Below are positions 37,695 to 46,753 of a stretch of 64,000 bases of DNA, piece after piece. The notes under the pieces are model-generated. The model did not search any database, was not told the origin of the DNA, and saw nothing but the letters and a program-made list of their open reading frames with translations. This DNA comes from Marinobacter sp. CHS3-4. GTDB lineage: Bacteria; Pseudomonadota; Gammaproteobacteria; Pseudomonadales; Oleiphilaceae. Position 1 is the stretch's first letter. Every line of letters starts with the position of its first letter. The translations under genes and the position numbers were made by a program. The DNA is taken from NCBI RefSeq assembly GCF_030053415.1, contig NZ_JASGBJ010000001.1:1574394-1638393 (forward strand), given 5' to 3'.

Positions 37695-39284
37695 GTGGGC
37701 GAAGTAGTGAAAGACGAATACTCGACGGACTACGTCGCGGGGCAGGATAACATCCAGAAATTTGGATTGGACCTCCATGCGCCCGTCTTCCCGATTACGG
37801 CAGTGCTGGTCGTGCTGTTTGTGGTTGGAACTCTCATTTACCCCGGTGAGGCAAAGGAGATGCTGGATGGGGCCAAGTGGGACATTATCGCGACTTTTGA
37901 CTGGTTCTTTCTTCTAAGTGCCAACATCTTCGTGATCGTGTGTCTTGCATTGATTTTCCTGCCAATGGGTAAGATTCGGCTAGGCGGCGAAGACGCCAAG
38001 CCAGAATTCTCGACCCTGTCATGGTTCTCAATGCTGTTCGCCGCGGGTATGGGTATCGGCCTGATGTTCTGGGGTGTTGCGGAACCGGTCGCCTACTACA
38101 CCGGCTGGTATGAAACACCGTTTAACGTCGCTGCCAATACGCCGGCGGCAGAACGCCTGGCAATGGGCGGCACCATGTACCATTGGGGTCTCCACCCCTG
38201 GGCCATTTATGCGATCGTAGCACTGTCATTGGCGTTCTTTGCATTCAACAAAGGCATGCCTCTGACTATCCGGTCGGCTTTTTTCCCGCTTTTGAAAGAC
38301 AAAGTCTGGGGTTGGCCCGGTCACATCATTGACGTACTGGCCGTCGTAGCAACCATCTTTGGCTTGGCAACGTCTCTTGGCTTTGGTGCTCAGCAGGCAG
38401 CATCCGGTCTGAACTATCTGTTTGAAACCGGTTCCGGCACAAACGTCCAGATGGCAATCATCGTGGGTGTCACCGCCTTGGCGCTGATCTCCGTTCTGCG
38501 TGGCCTGGACGGTGGTGTAAAGATCCTGAGTAACGTAAACATGGCTCTTGCCGGTGTGCTGCTGTTTTTCGTGATCTTCGCGGGCCCCACAATGGCCATC
38601 CTCCAAACGCTTTGGACCACGACTTCAAGCTACGTTGCAAACGTGGTTCCTCTCAGTAACCCGTTTGGTCGTGAAGACGAAGCCTGGTTCCAGGGTTGGA
38701 CTGTCTTCTACTGGGCATGGTGGATCTCCTGGTCACCGTTCGTCGGCATGTTCATTGCGCGCGTGTCTAACGGTCGAACGGTTCGCGAGTTCATCACCGC
38801 GGTTCTTCTGATTCCAACTCTGATCACAGTGGTCTGGATGAGTGGCTTCGGTGGCACTGCACTTCAGCAGATTCAGAATGGCATTGGTGCACTGGCCGAA
38901 AATGGCCTGACGGATGTGTCGCTGGCGATGTTCCAGATGTTCACTAACCTGCCGTTCTCCGAGATTCTGTCTTTCGTGGGCATTATCCTGGTACTGGTGT
39001 TCTTCGTAACCTCTTCGGATTCCGGTTCGCTGGTTATCGACAGCATCACGGCTGGTGGCAAGACCGATGCGCCGACTGCCCAGCGTGTGTTCTGGGTTGT
39101 TATGGAAGGTGCCATTGCTGCGGCGCTGATCTTCGGCGGCGGCGAAGACGCCCTGGGTGCAATACAGGCGACCGCCATCAGTGCTGGCTTGCCTTTCACA
39201 GTCATCTTGCTGGTGATGACCTGGGGTCTGTTGAAGGGGCTTTCCCACGAACGGAAGCTGCTGATCGCCAAAGGTCAGATGTAG
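37695..39284 (+). CDS. BCCT-family transporter (betaine/choline type)
   Basis: The 529-residue inner-membrane protein has twelve predicted helices and the family motifs GMGIGLMFWGVAEP (GMGIG at 118-122) and FYWAWWISWSPFVGMFIARVSNGRTVREF. The GMGIG form, rather than GMGID, is associated with sodium-coupled members such as BetP. It probably imports glycine betaine or a relative for osmoprotection. GTG start behind a near-perfect AAAGGAGG ribosome-binding site. It fits with the glucosylglycerate genes further right as part of salt adaptation. Confidence 0.92.
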   Translation: MGEVVKDEYSTDYVAGQDNIQKFGLDLHAPVFPITAVLVVLFVVGTLIYPGEAKEMLDGAKWDIIATFDWFFLLSANIFVIVCLALIFLPMGKIRLGGEDAKPEFSTLSWFSMLFAAGMGIGLMFWGVAEPVAYYTGWYETPFNVAANTPAAERLAMGGTMYHWGLHPWAIYAIVALSLAFFAFNKGMPLTIRSAFFPLLKDKVWGWPGHIIDVLAVVATIFGLATSLGFGAQQAASGLNYLFETGSGTNVQMAIIVGVTALALISVLRGLDGGVKILSNVNMALAGVLLFFVIFAGPTMAILQTLWTTTSSYVANVVPLSNPFGREDEAWFQGWTVFYWAWWISWSPFVGMFIARVSNGRTVREFITAVLLIPTLITVVWMSGFGGTALQQIQNGIGALAENGLTDVSLAMFQMFTNLPFSEILSFVGIILVLVFFVTSSDSGSLVIDSITAGGKTDAPTAQRVFWVVMEGAIAAALIFGGGEDALGAIQATAISAGLPFTVILLVMTWGLLKGLSHERKLLIAKGQM

Positions 39285-39298
39285 TCCCTTTTAGCGTT

Positions 39299-39332
39299 AA
39301 AAAAAACCGGAGCCTCTGGCTCCGGTTTTTTT
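39299..39332. terminator. Bidirectional terminator between BCCT and ATP-grasp genes
   Basis: ACCGGAGCC/GGCTCCGGT with a 3-base loop, preceded by eight A and followed by seven T, serves both convergent genes. Confidence 0.85.
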
Positions 39333-39352
39333 ATGGGCGCTTGATCAAAGAG

Positions 39353-40312
39353 TCAGGCTGCACGCTGGCCGTTGCCGAACGCGTCCTTTACAAATTTTAC
39401 CCGTTCATCCGGTGTGAAATGGGGCCGACGTAGTGATTCAATGGTTTTCAGGCGCGGCAACAAACCGCAGCCATTCGCCATCTGTATTGCGAGCCCTGGC
39501 CTTGCGTTGAGCTCCAGAAGTAGCGGTCCGCGAACGGCATCAACCACCAGGTCCACACCCATATAACCCAGCCCCGTTGCCTCATAGCATCGGGCGGCCA
39601 TGGACAGCATCTGATCCCAATCATCTATGGCAATGTTTTCCAGCGCCAAACCCAAATCCGGATGAACCGTAATCGGACGATTGAATTGCACCGCATTCAG
39701 TCCCCGCCCATTGGTGATGTTTAAACCAACCCCAATCGCGCCTTGATGCAGATTGGCCTTGCCGTCGGATGCCCGCGTGGCCAGACGAAGCATGGCCATT
39801 ACCGGATAGCCCTGAAAAACCACGATCCTGATATCAGGAACACCCTGAAACGAGTACCTGGCAAGGCCTGGAATGGAATTCACCAGCTCTTCCACGATGG
39901 CAACATCGGGGCTGCCCGCTAGTGAGTAGAGTCCAGCCAGAATATTCGAGAGGTGTCGCTCCAGATAGGAGAGAGGCACTCTGGCTCCCGAAGCTTTCAC
40001 AAACTGCTCGCCGTCCCGGCCCGAGATGACGGTAATGCCTTTACCACCCGAACCTTTCGCCGGTTTTACAGCAAAACCATTGATGCCCTCGGCCATAGAG
40101 CGGAAACCGGATATTTCGTGCTGGTGGCGGACAACCTGCAATAGCTTTGGCGTTGGCACGTCGTACTCTGCCACGACCAGTTTGGTTTTCAGCTTGTTGT
40201 CCACCAGAGGGTAAGACGCTCTGTTGTTGTAGCGGGAAATATAATCGACATTGCGCCGGTTCATATTCAGCATGCCCAGCCTGTTGAGCTTGAACGGCGA
40301 TATCCAGCCCAT
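39353..40312 (-). CDS. ATP-grasp alpha-L-glutamate ligase-like protein
   Basis: The 319-residue protein has the RimK/ATP-grasp fold. It shows the phosphate-binding loop GFAVKPAKGSGGKGITVI (about residue 80), VEELVNSIPGL, and the metal-binding end VDLVVDAVRGPLLLELNARPGLAIQMANG. Relatives add amino acids to a carboxyl group using ATP. The acceptor here is unknown. Its ATG shares one base with the stop codon of the transglutaminase-7TM gene (TGATG). It is the last gene of a three-gene operon with that gene and the retropepsin-like lipoprotein. Confidence 0.87.
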   Translation of the reverse strand: MGWISPFKLNRLGMLNMNRRNVDYISRYNNRASYPLVDNKLKTKLVVAEYDVPTPKLLQVVRHQHEISGFRSMAEGINGFAVKPAKGSGGKGITVISGRDGEQFVKASGARVPLSYLERHLSNILAGLYSLAGSPDVAIVEELVNSIPGLARYSFQGVPDIRIVVFQGYPVMAMLRLATRASDGKANLHQGAIGVGLNITNGRGLNAVQFNRPITVHPDLGLALENIAIDDWDQMLSMAARCYEATGLGYMGVDLVVDAVRGPLLLELNARPGLAIQMANGCGLLPRLKTIESLRRPHFTPDERVKFVKDAFGNGQRAA

Positions 40313-41832
40313 CAGTCGTAGACCTTCATCGGGTTGAAGCGCCGCAGCTCACTGAGCTTGTAGCCCGTGTACTGTCCCATCAGCAGGATCAAACCCAGTA
40401 CCACCAGATGCACTTCAGGGAAGTTAAAGGTCAGGTGGCTGGCAATCGGCGTACTCATTACCAGGAAAGCACAGACCGCAACGAAAAGACTGCCCGCGCC
40501 TTGAATAAATACCTCTCTGACGCCTTCCTCTTCCCAGAGAATCGACATGCGCTCGATGGTCCAGGCGATGATCACCATGGGGAAGAAGGTGACGGTCATA
40601 CCGGTGTTGAAGCCCATGTGATAACCGGCGATGCTCAGACCAGCCGTAATAAAGATGACAAGAATGATCAGAGCCGATATTCGCGATACCAACAGCAGGT
40701 TAAGGCTGGACAAGTAGCCACGCATCAATAGGCCAATGGCGACAACAGAAACAAACGCGATCAATCCCGGCACCAGGGTGGTTTGCACGAAGGCAACGGC
40801 AATCAGAATTGGCATGAAGGTTCCCGATGTGCGAATGCCTACCACGATGCGCATGAAAGCGACGATCATTGCCCCCAGAGGCAAAAGCAGAAGCATCCGG
40901 AACATGCCTTGTTCTTCGATAGGTAGCTGGTAAAGGCTCAGAAAACTGAGGCCATTCTGATTGGATTCTGCCTGTGCCAACTGCAGGGCCGGTACGGTCT
41001 GGCGCAGCATGGAAAAACTGACCTCGGAGTCGTCGCCGCCAACAACGTCCAGCTGTGATGCCGCTGCTTGACGCCACAAAAGCACGTTCTCAGGCAAGCC
41101 CTGTTCTGCGGTGCGCGGGTTGAAGGTCAACCAGTCTTCGCCGTTGTAGATTTGCAGGAACGGCCGCAAGCTCTGGCGACGCCGGGCATCTTCCAGGTAC
41201 AAACCGTCGGCGGTTCTGGCCGGAATGCCGGCGTGGTTCAGCATGCGGGACAGCAGGTCAAGATAATTGGCTTCGGACACCAGTAGTGTGGTGTTCTGCG
41301 AGCGTCTACTGTCTGGTTGCAGCAGTTTGATCAGCTCACGGGTCAGGCTTTCCGGAGTGCTGGAGCGTGATCGTGCCTGATCCAGAATTTCTTCCACGGC
41401 CGTTGCCTGGGGCTCTTCCCAGAACACTTTGTCCGTTCTGGGTTTGCGTTCAGGCGTCTGGCTCCGGATAGTCTCATCGGGAACCAGCTGAACTTTGAAA
41501 TACAGGGTTTGTGGGCCAGTCACTTCGCGTTTGGACCATTCGGCACGTCGATTCCCGCCTTCCTCAACAATCGAGAAACCGTATCCTGGAGACGCGGCCT
41601 GTTCGGAAAGCACCCGGAATCCCGGCGGGTTGTCGGGTACGTTCAGACTTGCCAGTACCGGATCGCCGGTACCATTGAAGTCGACGCGCGCCTCCACCAT
41701 CCAGACGGGCTTTTCCTGGCCGCTGAACCAGGGAATGCCCAGCTCAATGTGGCGCCAGATGGCTAAAGAAATTCCGGCAGCTATTAGAAGCGCGATGGCA
41801 ATGTAAAACGGTATTCGGGACCTGGAGGTCAT
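40312..41832 (-). CDS. Inactive transglutaminase-like protein fused to seven TM helices
   Basis: The 506-residue protein has one N-terminal membrane helix (about 8-28) and a periplasmic transglutaminase-like region (about 35-275), which does not show the expected Cys-His-Asp triad clearly. Seven C-terminal helices follow (about 285-490). This matches the family described as an inactive transglutaminase fused to 7 transmembrane helices, found with an ATP-grasp ligase and a retropepsin-like protease. Four-base overlap (ATGA) with the upstream protease gene. The function is not established as far as I know. Confidence 0.85.
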   Translation of the reverse strand: MTSRSRIPFYIAIALLIAAGISLAIWRHIELGIPWFSGQEKPVWMVEARVDFNGTGDPVLASLNVPDNPPGFRVLSEQAASPGYGFSIVEEGGNRRAEWSKREVTGPQTLYFKVQLVPDETIRSQTPERKPRTDKVFWEEPQATAVEEILDQARSRSSTPESLTRELIKLLQPDSRRSQNTTLLVSEANYLDLLSRMLNHAGIPARTADGLYLEDARRRQSLRPFLQIYNGEDWLTFNPRTAEQGLPENVLLWRQAAASQLDVVGGDDSEVSFSMLRQTVPALQLAQAESNQNGLSFLSLYQLPIEEQGMFRMLLLLPLGAMIVAFMRIVVGIRTSGTFMPILIAVAFVQTTLVPGLIAFVSVVAIGLLMRGYLSSLNLLLVSRISALIILVIFITAGLSIAGYHMGFNTGMTVTFFPMVIIAWTIERMSILWEEEGVREVFIQGAGSLFVAVCAFLVMSTPIASHLTFNFPEVHLVVLGLILLMGQYTGYKLSELRRFNPMKVYD

Positions 41833-42638
41833 GGCGATTCGCTACCGCCGGCGTTGGGAAGCGGGGAGGGGAGTTCAGTGGCGTACTCCTTGCCAACATC
41901 GATCAACATGACGTCTCGCAGGATATTCCGTCCGACAAGCACCGAGTGAGACATCTGCTGGCGATTGGTCAGCGTGAACTCTGCCTGCTGATGATGATTG
42001 CCGATCATGAACTGGAGCTCTACCACGACACGTCGTTCCGATTCATCGGTGGTGGACTGAATGATTCGGACTCTGCGGGAAATCTCCTTTTCCAGGGTAA
42101 TGAGTTCGCCGGTGCCAGGTTTTGGCACATCGAAACGTACCCAGTTATTGCCGTCCCGCTCGAAACGCGTAATGTTTCGGGCGTCCAGTGAGGAGGTTTC
42201 GGCTCCGCTATCAATACGGGCGTCGTACACCAGGCCCGGCACAGCCAGGTAGAACTTTTCCAGCTCGCCAACGATTACCTTGCCTTTCAGCCGATTTGTA
42301 CGGCCTCGGGCATCGTTGCTGGCTGTTTGAGAGGCGGTTTTGCACTCAGCCGGTGCCGGGGCGGGAGGGCATGAATAGCGTTTTGCCTGCTCGTTGAGCG
42401 CGCTCAGAATGGCCTGGGTACTGGTTTCATTTTTTTCAGACAAAGCGCTGATTTGCTCAACGGTTTTCTGCTCCAGGCTTGCGATGCTTTGCCCCTGTGC
42501 TTCCACAGAGTCGCCCAACTGGTTCAGGTCCTTCTTCTCCACCATAAAGTATTGATTGGATGTGCAGCCGCTGAAAAAAATGACAGAAGCCAGAAACGTG
42601 GCCCATTTCAGAAACGAAGAAGGAACTAGCGCAGACAT
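41829..42638 (-). CDS. Retropepsin-like aspartic protease lipoprotein
   Basis: I prefer the ATG at 42638 because it directly begins a lipoprotein signal peptide with lipobox FFSGC (residue 25). A GTG at 42659 is possible. Residues 30-90 form a helical or coiled stalk. The C-terminal half is the RimB-type retropepsin domain (often called ATP-dependent zinc protease), with the catalytic Asp143 in DSGAETSSLDARN and LVGRNILRDVMLIDVG. It should act in the periplasm, perhaps cutting what the ligase of the same operon makes, which is inference. Confidence 0.85.
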   Translation of the reverse strand: MSALVPSSFLKWATFLASVIFFSGCTSNQYFMVEKKDLNQLGDSVEAQGQSIASLEQKTVEQISALSEKNETSTQAILSALNEQAKRYSCPPAPAPAECKTASQTASNDARGRTNRLKGKVIVGELEKFYLAVPGLVYDARIDSGAETSSLDARNITRFERDGNNWVRFDVPKPGTGELITLEKEISRRVRIIQSTTDESERRVVVELQFMIGNHHQQAEFTLTNRQQMSHSVLVGRNILRDVMLIDVGKEYATELPSPLPNAGGSESP

Positions 42639-42731
42639 AAAGACCCGTTGAAAACCCACGAAAATTACGTCGCGAGAGTATACATCATCACTGACACGGT
42701 GTCGGTTTACGGTTAAGTAACGGGGGCAGGT

Positions 42732-43073
42732 TTATCGGGAGGAGTTTTGAGACAGGAAATGGTTGCCATCAAGTACTTCTTCAGACCGCAGATATTCCTG
42801 AATAAACGGGGAACAGTTGAGGTAAAACAGCAGCAGTTCGCGCTGGATGTCCTGATCCTGAATCCGCGAAGCAAAATGGATCAGTTCACGGACGGATTCA
42901 TCGCCCTGCCCCTTGAAAGACCTGTTGTAGCGGGATTCGACCAGAGAAGTCAGACGCTCCAGATGAAACTCACCGGTATGAGTCATGTGTGGCAACAACC
43001 GCGTGTCGCCAGGTCCGGACTCATCGGTGCTGGAAAACTCCGATCCCAGTTTTTTCCAGAGCTCTTTAAGCAT
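42732..43073 (-). CDS. Hypothetical protein (113 aa)
   Basis: A small, helical, soluble protein (ELWKKLGSEFSS, FHLERLTSLVESRYN, ELIHFASRIQDQDIQRELLLFYLNCSPFIQEYL). No family is recognised. It ends 94 bases before the retropepsin gene on the same strand and is divergent from rmuC, so it may be the first gene of that operon. Confidence rests on clean coding character and position. Confidence 0.6.
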   Translation of the reverse strand: MLKELWKKLGSEFSSTDESGPGDTRLLPHMTHTGEFHLERLTSLVESRYNRSFKGQGDESVRELIHFASRIQDQDIQRELLLFYLNCSPFIQEYLRSEEVLDGNHFLSQNSSR

Positions 43074-43244
43074 CTTTGCTATCTCGTTCCATCTCTCGCG
43101 CCCGTTCTAGACGTTGTAAATGATAATACGAACAGAGTCCAGAGACAGATGCTGGTGAGGTGATATTTTGCAAAGTAGTCACGTTTAATATGAGATAGAC
43201 TGTCAACGCTTCCGTAATTCACGCCCAATAACAAGGAGTTCGAG

Positions 43245-44645
43245 GTGCCGGAGCCTTTGCAAGATTTTTTCCAGGGCGATCCAGTAGTGCTTGGTGTCCT
43301 TGCGCTTGTGCTGCTGGTCCTGACGGTGGTTTTATTTCGGCGGTCTCTGGAAAAAAAAGTGACGAGCCTGGAATCAGAAAATCATTGGCAACAGGGCAAA
43401 ATTACCGAACTTGAAGCGGACAAAGAGGTGCGCGAGAAGCGCATCGAAGAACTGGCTAACGAATTGTCGGACGCGAAAATGGCTCTTAGAGAGCAGGAAG
43501 TCACTCTGGACAAGGAGCGGCGTTCGACCAACGAAAAACTTGAACTGCTGGAACGGAATCGCGATGCGCTAAAGCAGGAATTCGAAAACCTCGCCAACAA
43601 AATCTTCGAGCAGAAAAGTGAACGCTTCAGCCAGCAAACCAAGACCAGCCTTGATTCCCTGCTCAACCCGTTCAGGGATCAATTGCAGGACTTTCGCAAG
43701 CGGGTAGAAGACGTTTACACCACGGAAACCCGGGACAGACAGGCTCTGAGAAGCGAAATCAAGTCGTTACAAGAGCTGAACCGACAGATAACGGAAGAAG
43801 CGTCAAACCTGACCAAGGCATTGAAAGGCGACAAAAAGATTCAGGGCAACTGGGGCGAGTTGATTCTGGAACGGGTGTTGGAGCGTTCGGGACTTCGCAA
43901 AGGCATTGAGTACGAAACCCAGGGCACCTATCGCGACGACAACAATCAGCTGCTGCGCCCGGACGTGATAGTACACCTGCCAGACAGCCGAAATCTGGTA
44001 ATTGATTCGAAAGTGTCTCTGGTTGCCTATCAGCAGTTTTCCAGTGAGGAAGACGAAGAAGCTCGAAATGCGGCTTTGAATCAGCACGTTGAAGCGGTAC
44101 GCAACCACATCAAGGCATTGAGCGAGAAAGACTACAGCCAGCTGCACGGCTTGCATTCCCCCGATTTTGTGCTGTTGTTTATGCCTATTGAGCCCGCCTT
44201 TGTGGCGGCTTTTCAGCAAGACGAGAACCTGTTTGCAGAAGCATTTGAAAGAAAGATTATTGTAGTGACTCCCACGACATTACTGGCGACGCTCAGAACC
44301 ATTGAGAACATCTGGCGCTACGAGCGGCAAAGCCAGAACGCGCGGCAGATCGCAGACAGGGCGGGCGCAGTTTATGACAAGCTCCGGGTATTTGTGGAAG
44401 CCATGGAGAAGCTCGGTGGCCAGCTCCATACGGCCCAGGGCACATACGACAATGCCATGAACACCCTGACCCGTGGGCGTGGGAATCTGATATCCCAGGC
44501 GAATCGCTTTGTCGAGCTTGGGGTTCGTGTTAAAAAAGAATTACCAAAGAGCATTCTGGATCAGGCCGAGGTCGATGCAGATGGCGGCGATGATGTGGGG
44601 GCGGCCCGCTCTGATGATGCTGTCGGTAACAACCAGCAGGAGTGA
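43245..44645 (+). CDS. rmuC: DNA recombination protein RmuC
   Basis: The 466-residue protein has an N-terminal membrane helix (about 12-30), a coiled coil (about 35-170) and the RmuC domain (about 180-430). The domain contains IQGNWGELILERVLERSGL and RPDVIVHLPDSRNLVIDSKVSLVAY, a PD-(D/E)XK-like nuclease core. RmuC limits inversion at short inverted repeats in E. coli and has been linked to phage defence elsewhere. GTG start with AAGGAG eight bases before it. A lipid-unrelated secreted protein gene follows three bases after the stop codon. Confidence 0.93.
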   Translation: MPEPLQDFFQGDPVVLGVLALVLLVLTVVLFRRSLEKKVTSLESENHWQQGKITELEADKEVREKRIEELANELSDAKMALREQEVTLDKERRSTNEKLELLERNRDALKQEFENLANKIFEQKSERFSQQTKTSLDSLLNPFRDQLQDFRKRVEDVYTTETRDRQALRSEIKSLQELNRQITEEASNLTKALKGDKKIQGNWGELILERVLERSGLRKGIEYETQGTYRDDNNQLLRPDVIVHLPDSRNLVIDSKVSLVAYQQFSSEEDEEARNAALNQHVEAVRNHIKALSEKDYSQLHGLHSPDFVLLFMPIEPAFVAAFQQDENLFAEAFERKIIVVTPTTLLATLRTIENIWRYERQSQNARQIADRAGAVYDKLRVFVEAMEKLGGQLHTAQGTYDNAMNTLTRGRGNLISQANRFVELGVRVKKELPKSILDQAEVDADGGDDVGAARSDDAVGNNQQE

Positions 44646-44648
44646 AAT

Positions 44649-45503
44649 ATGCTCAGTAGAGTCCGGGTAGTCCGCAAGATCATGATTGTTTGCCTGTTGT
44701 CGATGTCAGCGTATATCGGTAACGCGCTGGCGCTTGAACCTGAACACGAAATGCGCCGCTTGATGTTGGCCACGGAAACAGCGGTTAAAGCCGAGAGCTG
44801 GGGCGAAGCCAGTGAATATCTGTCCAGGCTGCAACAGATGGAGACGGGCAAACCTGCTGATTACCTGTATTACCGTGGTCGAGTGATGCTCGAATCCGGG
44901 CATTTGAATGAAGCCCAGTCTGCTCTGGAAGGTTACATTTCACAGGCGGGTGCGCAGGGCGATCATTACACGGCTGCATTGACAATGATCACCCGTGTTG
45001 AAAAAGCCCGCAAACGGGAAAAATCACCGACCAACCAGGTCACTCCCGCTGAAAGCGAGCCAGTCGCGGTCATTGAGCCTGCCGGTGAAGCATCGGCAGA
45101 CCAATTGCGGGAGTTATACCTTGTAGATTCCGAGGCCGAAGCGCTTGTCATGCACCTGAATGCGTTGCTGAGTAACGTTGGCTGGCGCGCCGACCAGCGC
45201 ATCAAACGATTGGATCGTCCCGCTGATATTTCATACCGGGTCAGTCGCAATAACGATTCGCTCAATATTCAGGAAGCCCGTCGAGAGACGAATGGCAGGG
45301 TGGCTCGTACGACAGAATCCATGACCGTATTTGGTGTAAACCCTGCGATCGATTGGGATTGTGAGCCGGCTGCTGCCGCTTGTTGGATTTACGATCCGCG
45401 AGACGGCTCACGTCTGATGCAGCTGGCGGAGAACCAGGGCGCTGCCAGCGAAATCGCACGGACGCTGGGGCGGCTGATTCGTACAATGCAGAACAACAAC
45501 TAA
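44649..45503 (+). CDS. Exported TPR-like protein of unknown function
   Basis: The 284-residue protein has a signal peptide (about 1-29, ending NALA) and TPR-like helices (about 30-115: AVKAESWGEASEYLSRLQQ, YYRGRVMLESGHLNEAQSALEGYI). A linker rich in Pro/Glu follows, then a C-terminal domain (about 165-284) with two cysteines close together (WDCEPAAAACWIYD) that may form a disulfide. RBS AGGAG seven bases upstream. It lies three bases after rmuC and is probably co-transcribed. No family is recognised. Confidence 0.7.
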   Translation: MLSRVRVVRKIMIVCLLSMSAYIGNALALEPEHEMRRLMLATETAVKAESWGEASEYLSRLQQMETGKPADYLYYRGRVMLESGHLNEAQSALEGYISQAGAQGDHYTAALTMITRVEKARKREKSPTNQVTPAESEPVAVIEPAGEASADQLRELYLVDSEAEALVMHLNALLSNVGWRADQRIKRLDRPADISYRVSRNNDSLNIQEARRETNGRVARTTESMTVFGVNPAIDWDCEPAAAACWIYDPRDGSRLMQLAENQGAASEIARTLGRLIRTMQNNN

Positions 45504-45521
45504 CTGGTAGTAGCTAGGCGG

Positions 45522-46538
45522 TTATTCAAGACCGCCTCTGTCGCCCTCGCGAAAAGCGCCTGGGGTAACCCCCGTCCACTTTTTGAAGGCCCGATGAAAC
45601 GTGGACGGTTCCGTAAATCCTACCTTGAACGCAATGTCGTTAATCGCAAGATCCGGCCTCGACAGATAGTAGATGGCCAGATCTCGCCGCAACAGATCCT
45701 TGATCTCCTGAAACGAGGTGTTTTCCTGCTTTAACCGGCGCCTTAGGGTTTGCGGACTGGTGTTCAGTTCTGCCGCAATCCATTCGAAGTCGGGCAATGA
45801 CCGGGAAAAATCGCGACCGATCAATGTGCGGATCCTGCCAGTGAAGGTGTTACTTTCGTCCGGTCTGGAGAGAAGATCTGCGGGGGAAGTTCTCAGAAAC
45901 TGGCGCATCTCGGGTTTATCCCGGATGACGGGAGCGTCCAGGAATCGACGATCGAATGTCAGGGCCGTTTCGCGGGCATTGAAGGTCAGCGGGCAATGGA
46001 AAATATGGCGATACTCGTCACCATGAGCGGGCTCCGGGTAATTGAACTCCGCGCCCGACAACTCCACGGGCTGGCCAACCAGCCAGCTGCCCAGGCGATG
46101 CCAGATCACCAGAATGCTTTCCTGAAAGAAGTGAACCGGGTCATTCACTTCTCCTTCAATAACCGTTACCAGTCTTGCTTCGGTGCCGCTGGTTTCCAGC
46201 TTCATTCCCACCATCGGTTCAAACAACCGGCAGAATTCGAACGCCTGCCGATAAACAGATTTCAGGTTCGGGCAGTCCATGATCAAGGTGCACATGGTGG
46301 CAAAAGTGCCTGTTCTGCAACGGCGCGGGCCAAGGCCCATAAACTCATCTTCCAAAACGTTCCAGACCGTTTGAAGTAGCTGGCTGTACTGGTGGCTGTT
46401 CACCCTTGCCATTTCGATTTTGAGCAATTCAGGTGAAATACCGGCATCGACCAGCATGCGGTCGATGTCCAGTTTCTGACGCCTGGCGCCGGTTAACGCT
46501 GCCTCTACAAAGTGTCTGGAAACCGTCAGTTCAGACAT
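45522..46538 (-). CDS. AraC-family regulator, divergent from the CaiB-family gene
   Basis: The 338-residue protein has an arabinose-binding-like sensory domain (about 15-205) and a C-terminal AraC helix-turn-helix (about 235-335: ELNTSPQTLRRRLKQENTSFQEIKDLLRR, AINDIAFKVGFTEPSTFHRAFKKWTGVTPGAFR). It is divergent from the acyl-CoA racemase-like gene with 215 bases between starts. That gap holds an imperfect dyad (GAATCATG-C-CATGGTTC, about 46599-46615) that could be its operator. It shares its design with the AraC gene beside fadH. Confidence 0.88.
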   Translation of the reverse strand: MSELTVSRHFVEAALTGARRQKLDIDRMLVDAGISPELLKIEMARVNSHQYSQLLQTVWNVLEDEFMGLGPRRCRTGTFATMCTLIMDCPNLKSVYRQAFEFCRLFEPMVGMKLETSGTEARLVTVIEGEVNDPVHFFQESILVIWHRLGSWLVGQPVELSGAEFNYPEPAHGDEYRHIFHCPLTFNARETALTFDRRFLDAPVIRDKPEMRQFLRTSPADLLSRPDESNTFTGRIRTLIGRDFSRSLPDFEWIAAELNTSPQTLRRRLKQENTSFQEIKDLLRRDLAIYYLSRPDLAINDIAFKVGFTEPSTFHRAFKKWTGVTPGAFREGDRGGLE

Positions 46539-46753
46539 GTCAATTGTGACTCTATCATTGTGCCATTTATTGTTGTCAGTGAGTTCCGTCTTCAGAGTGA
46601 ATCATGCCATGGTTCAAAGAGTGAACCTAGGGTCATTCTTCACTGGATGAAAAAGCCACTGTGAATGGTCGATATGGTGGTTGGCGAAGCCAGGGAAAGC
46701 GGGCAGCATCAGAACATGGATGATGCATCGTCACTTTTCATAAGGAGCAAGGC

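Noticed and set aside
46599-46615. Imperfect dyad between the AraC and racemase-like genes as a proven operator
   Set aside because: It has one mismatch, and AraC proteins usually bind direct repeats. It is mentioned only in the gene note and not listed as a site.
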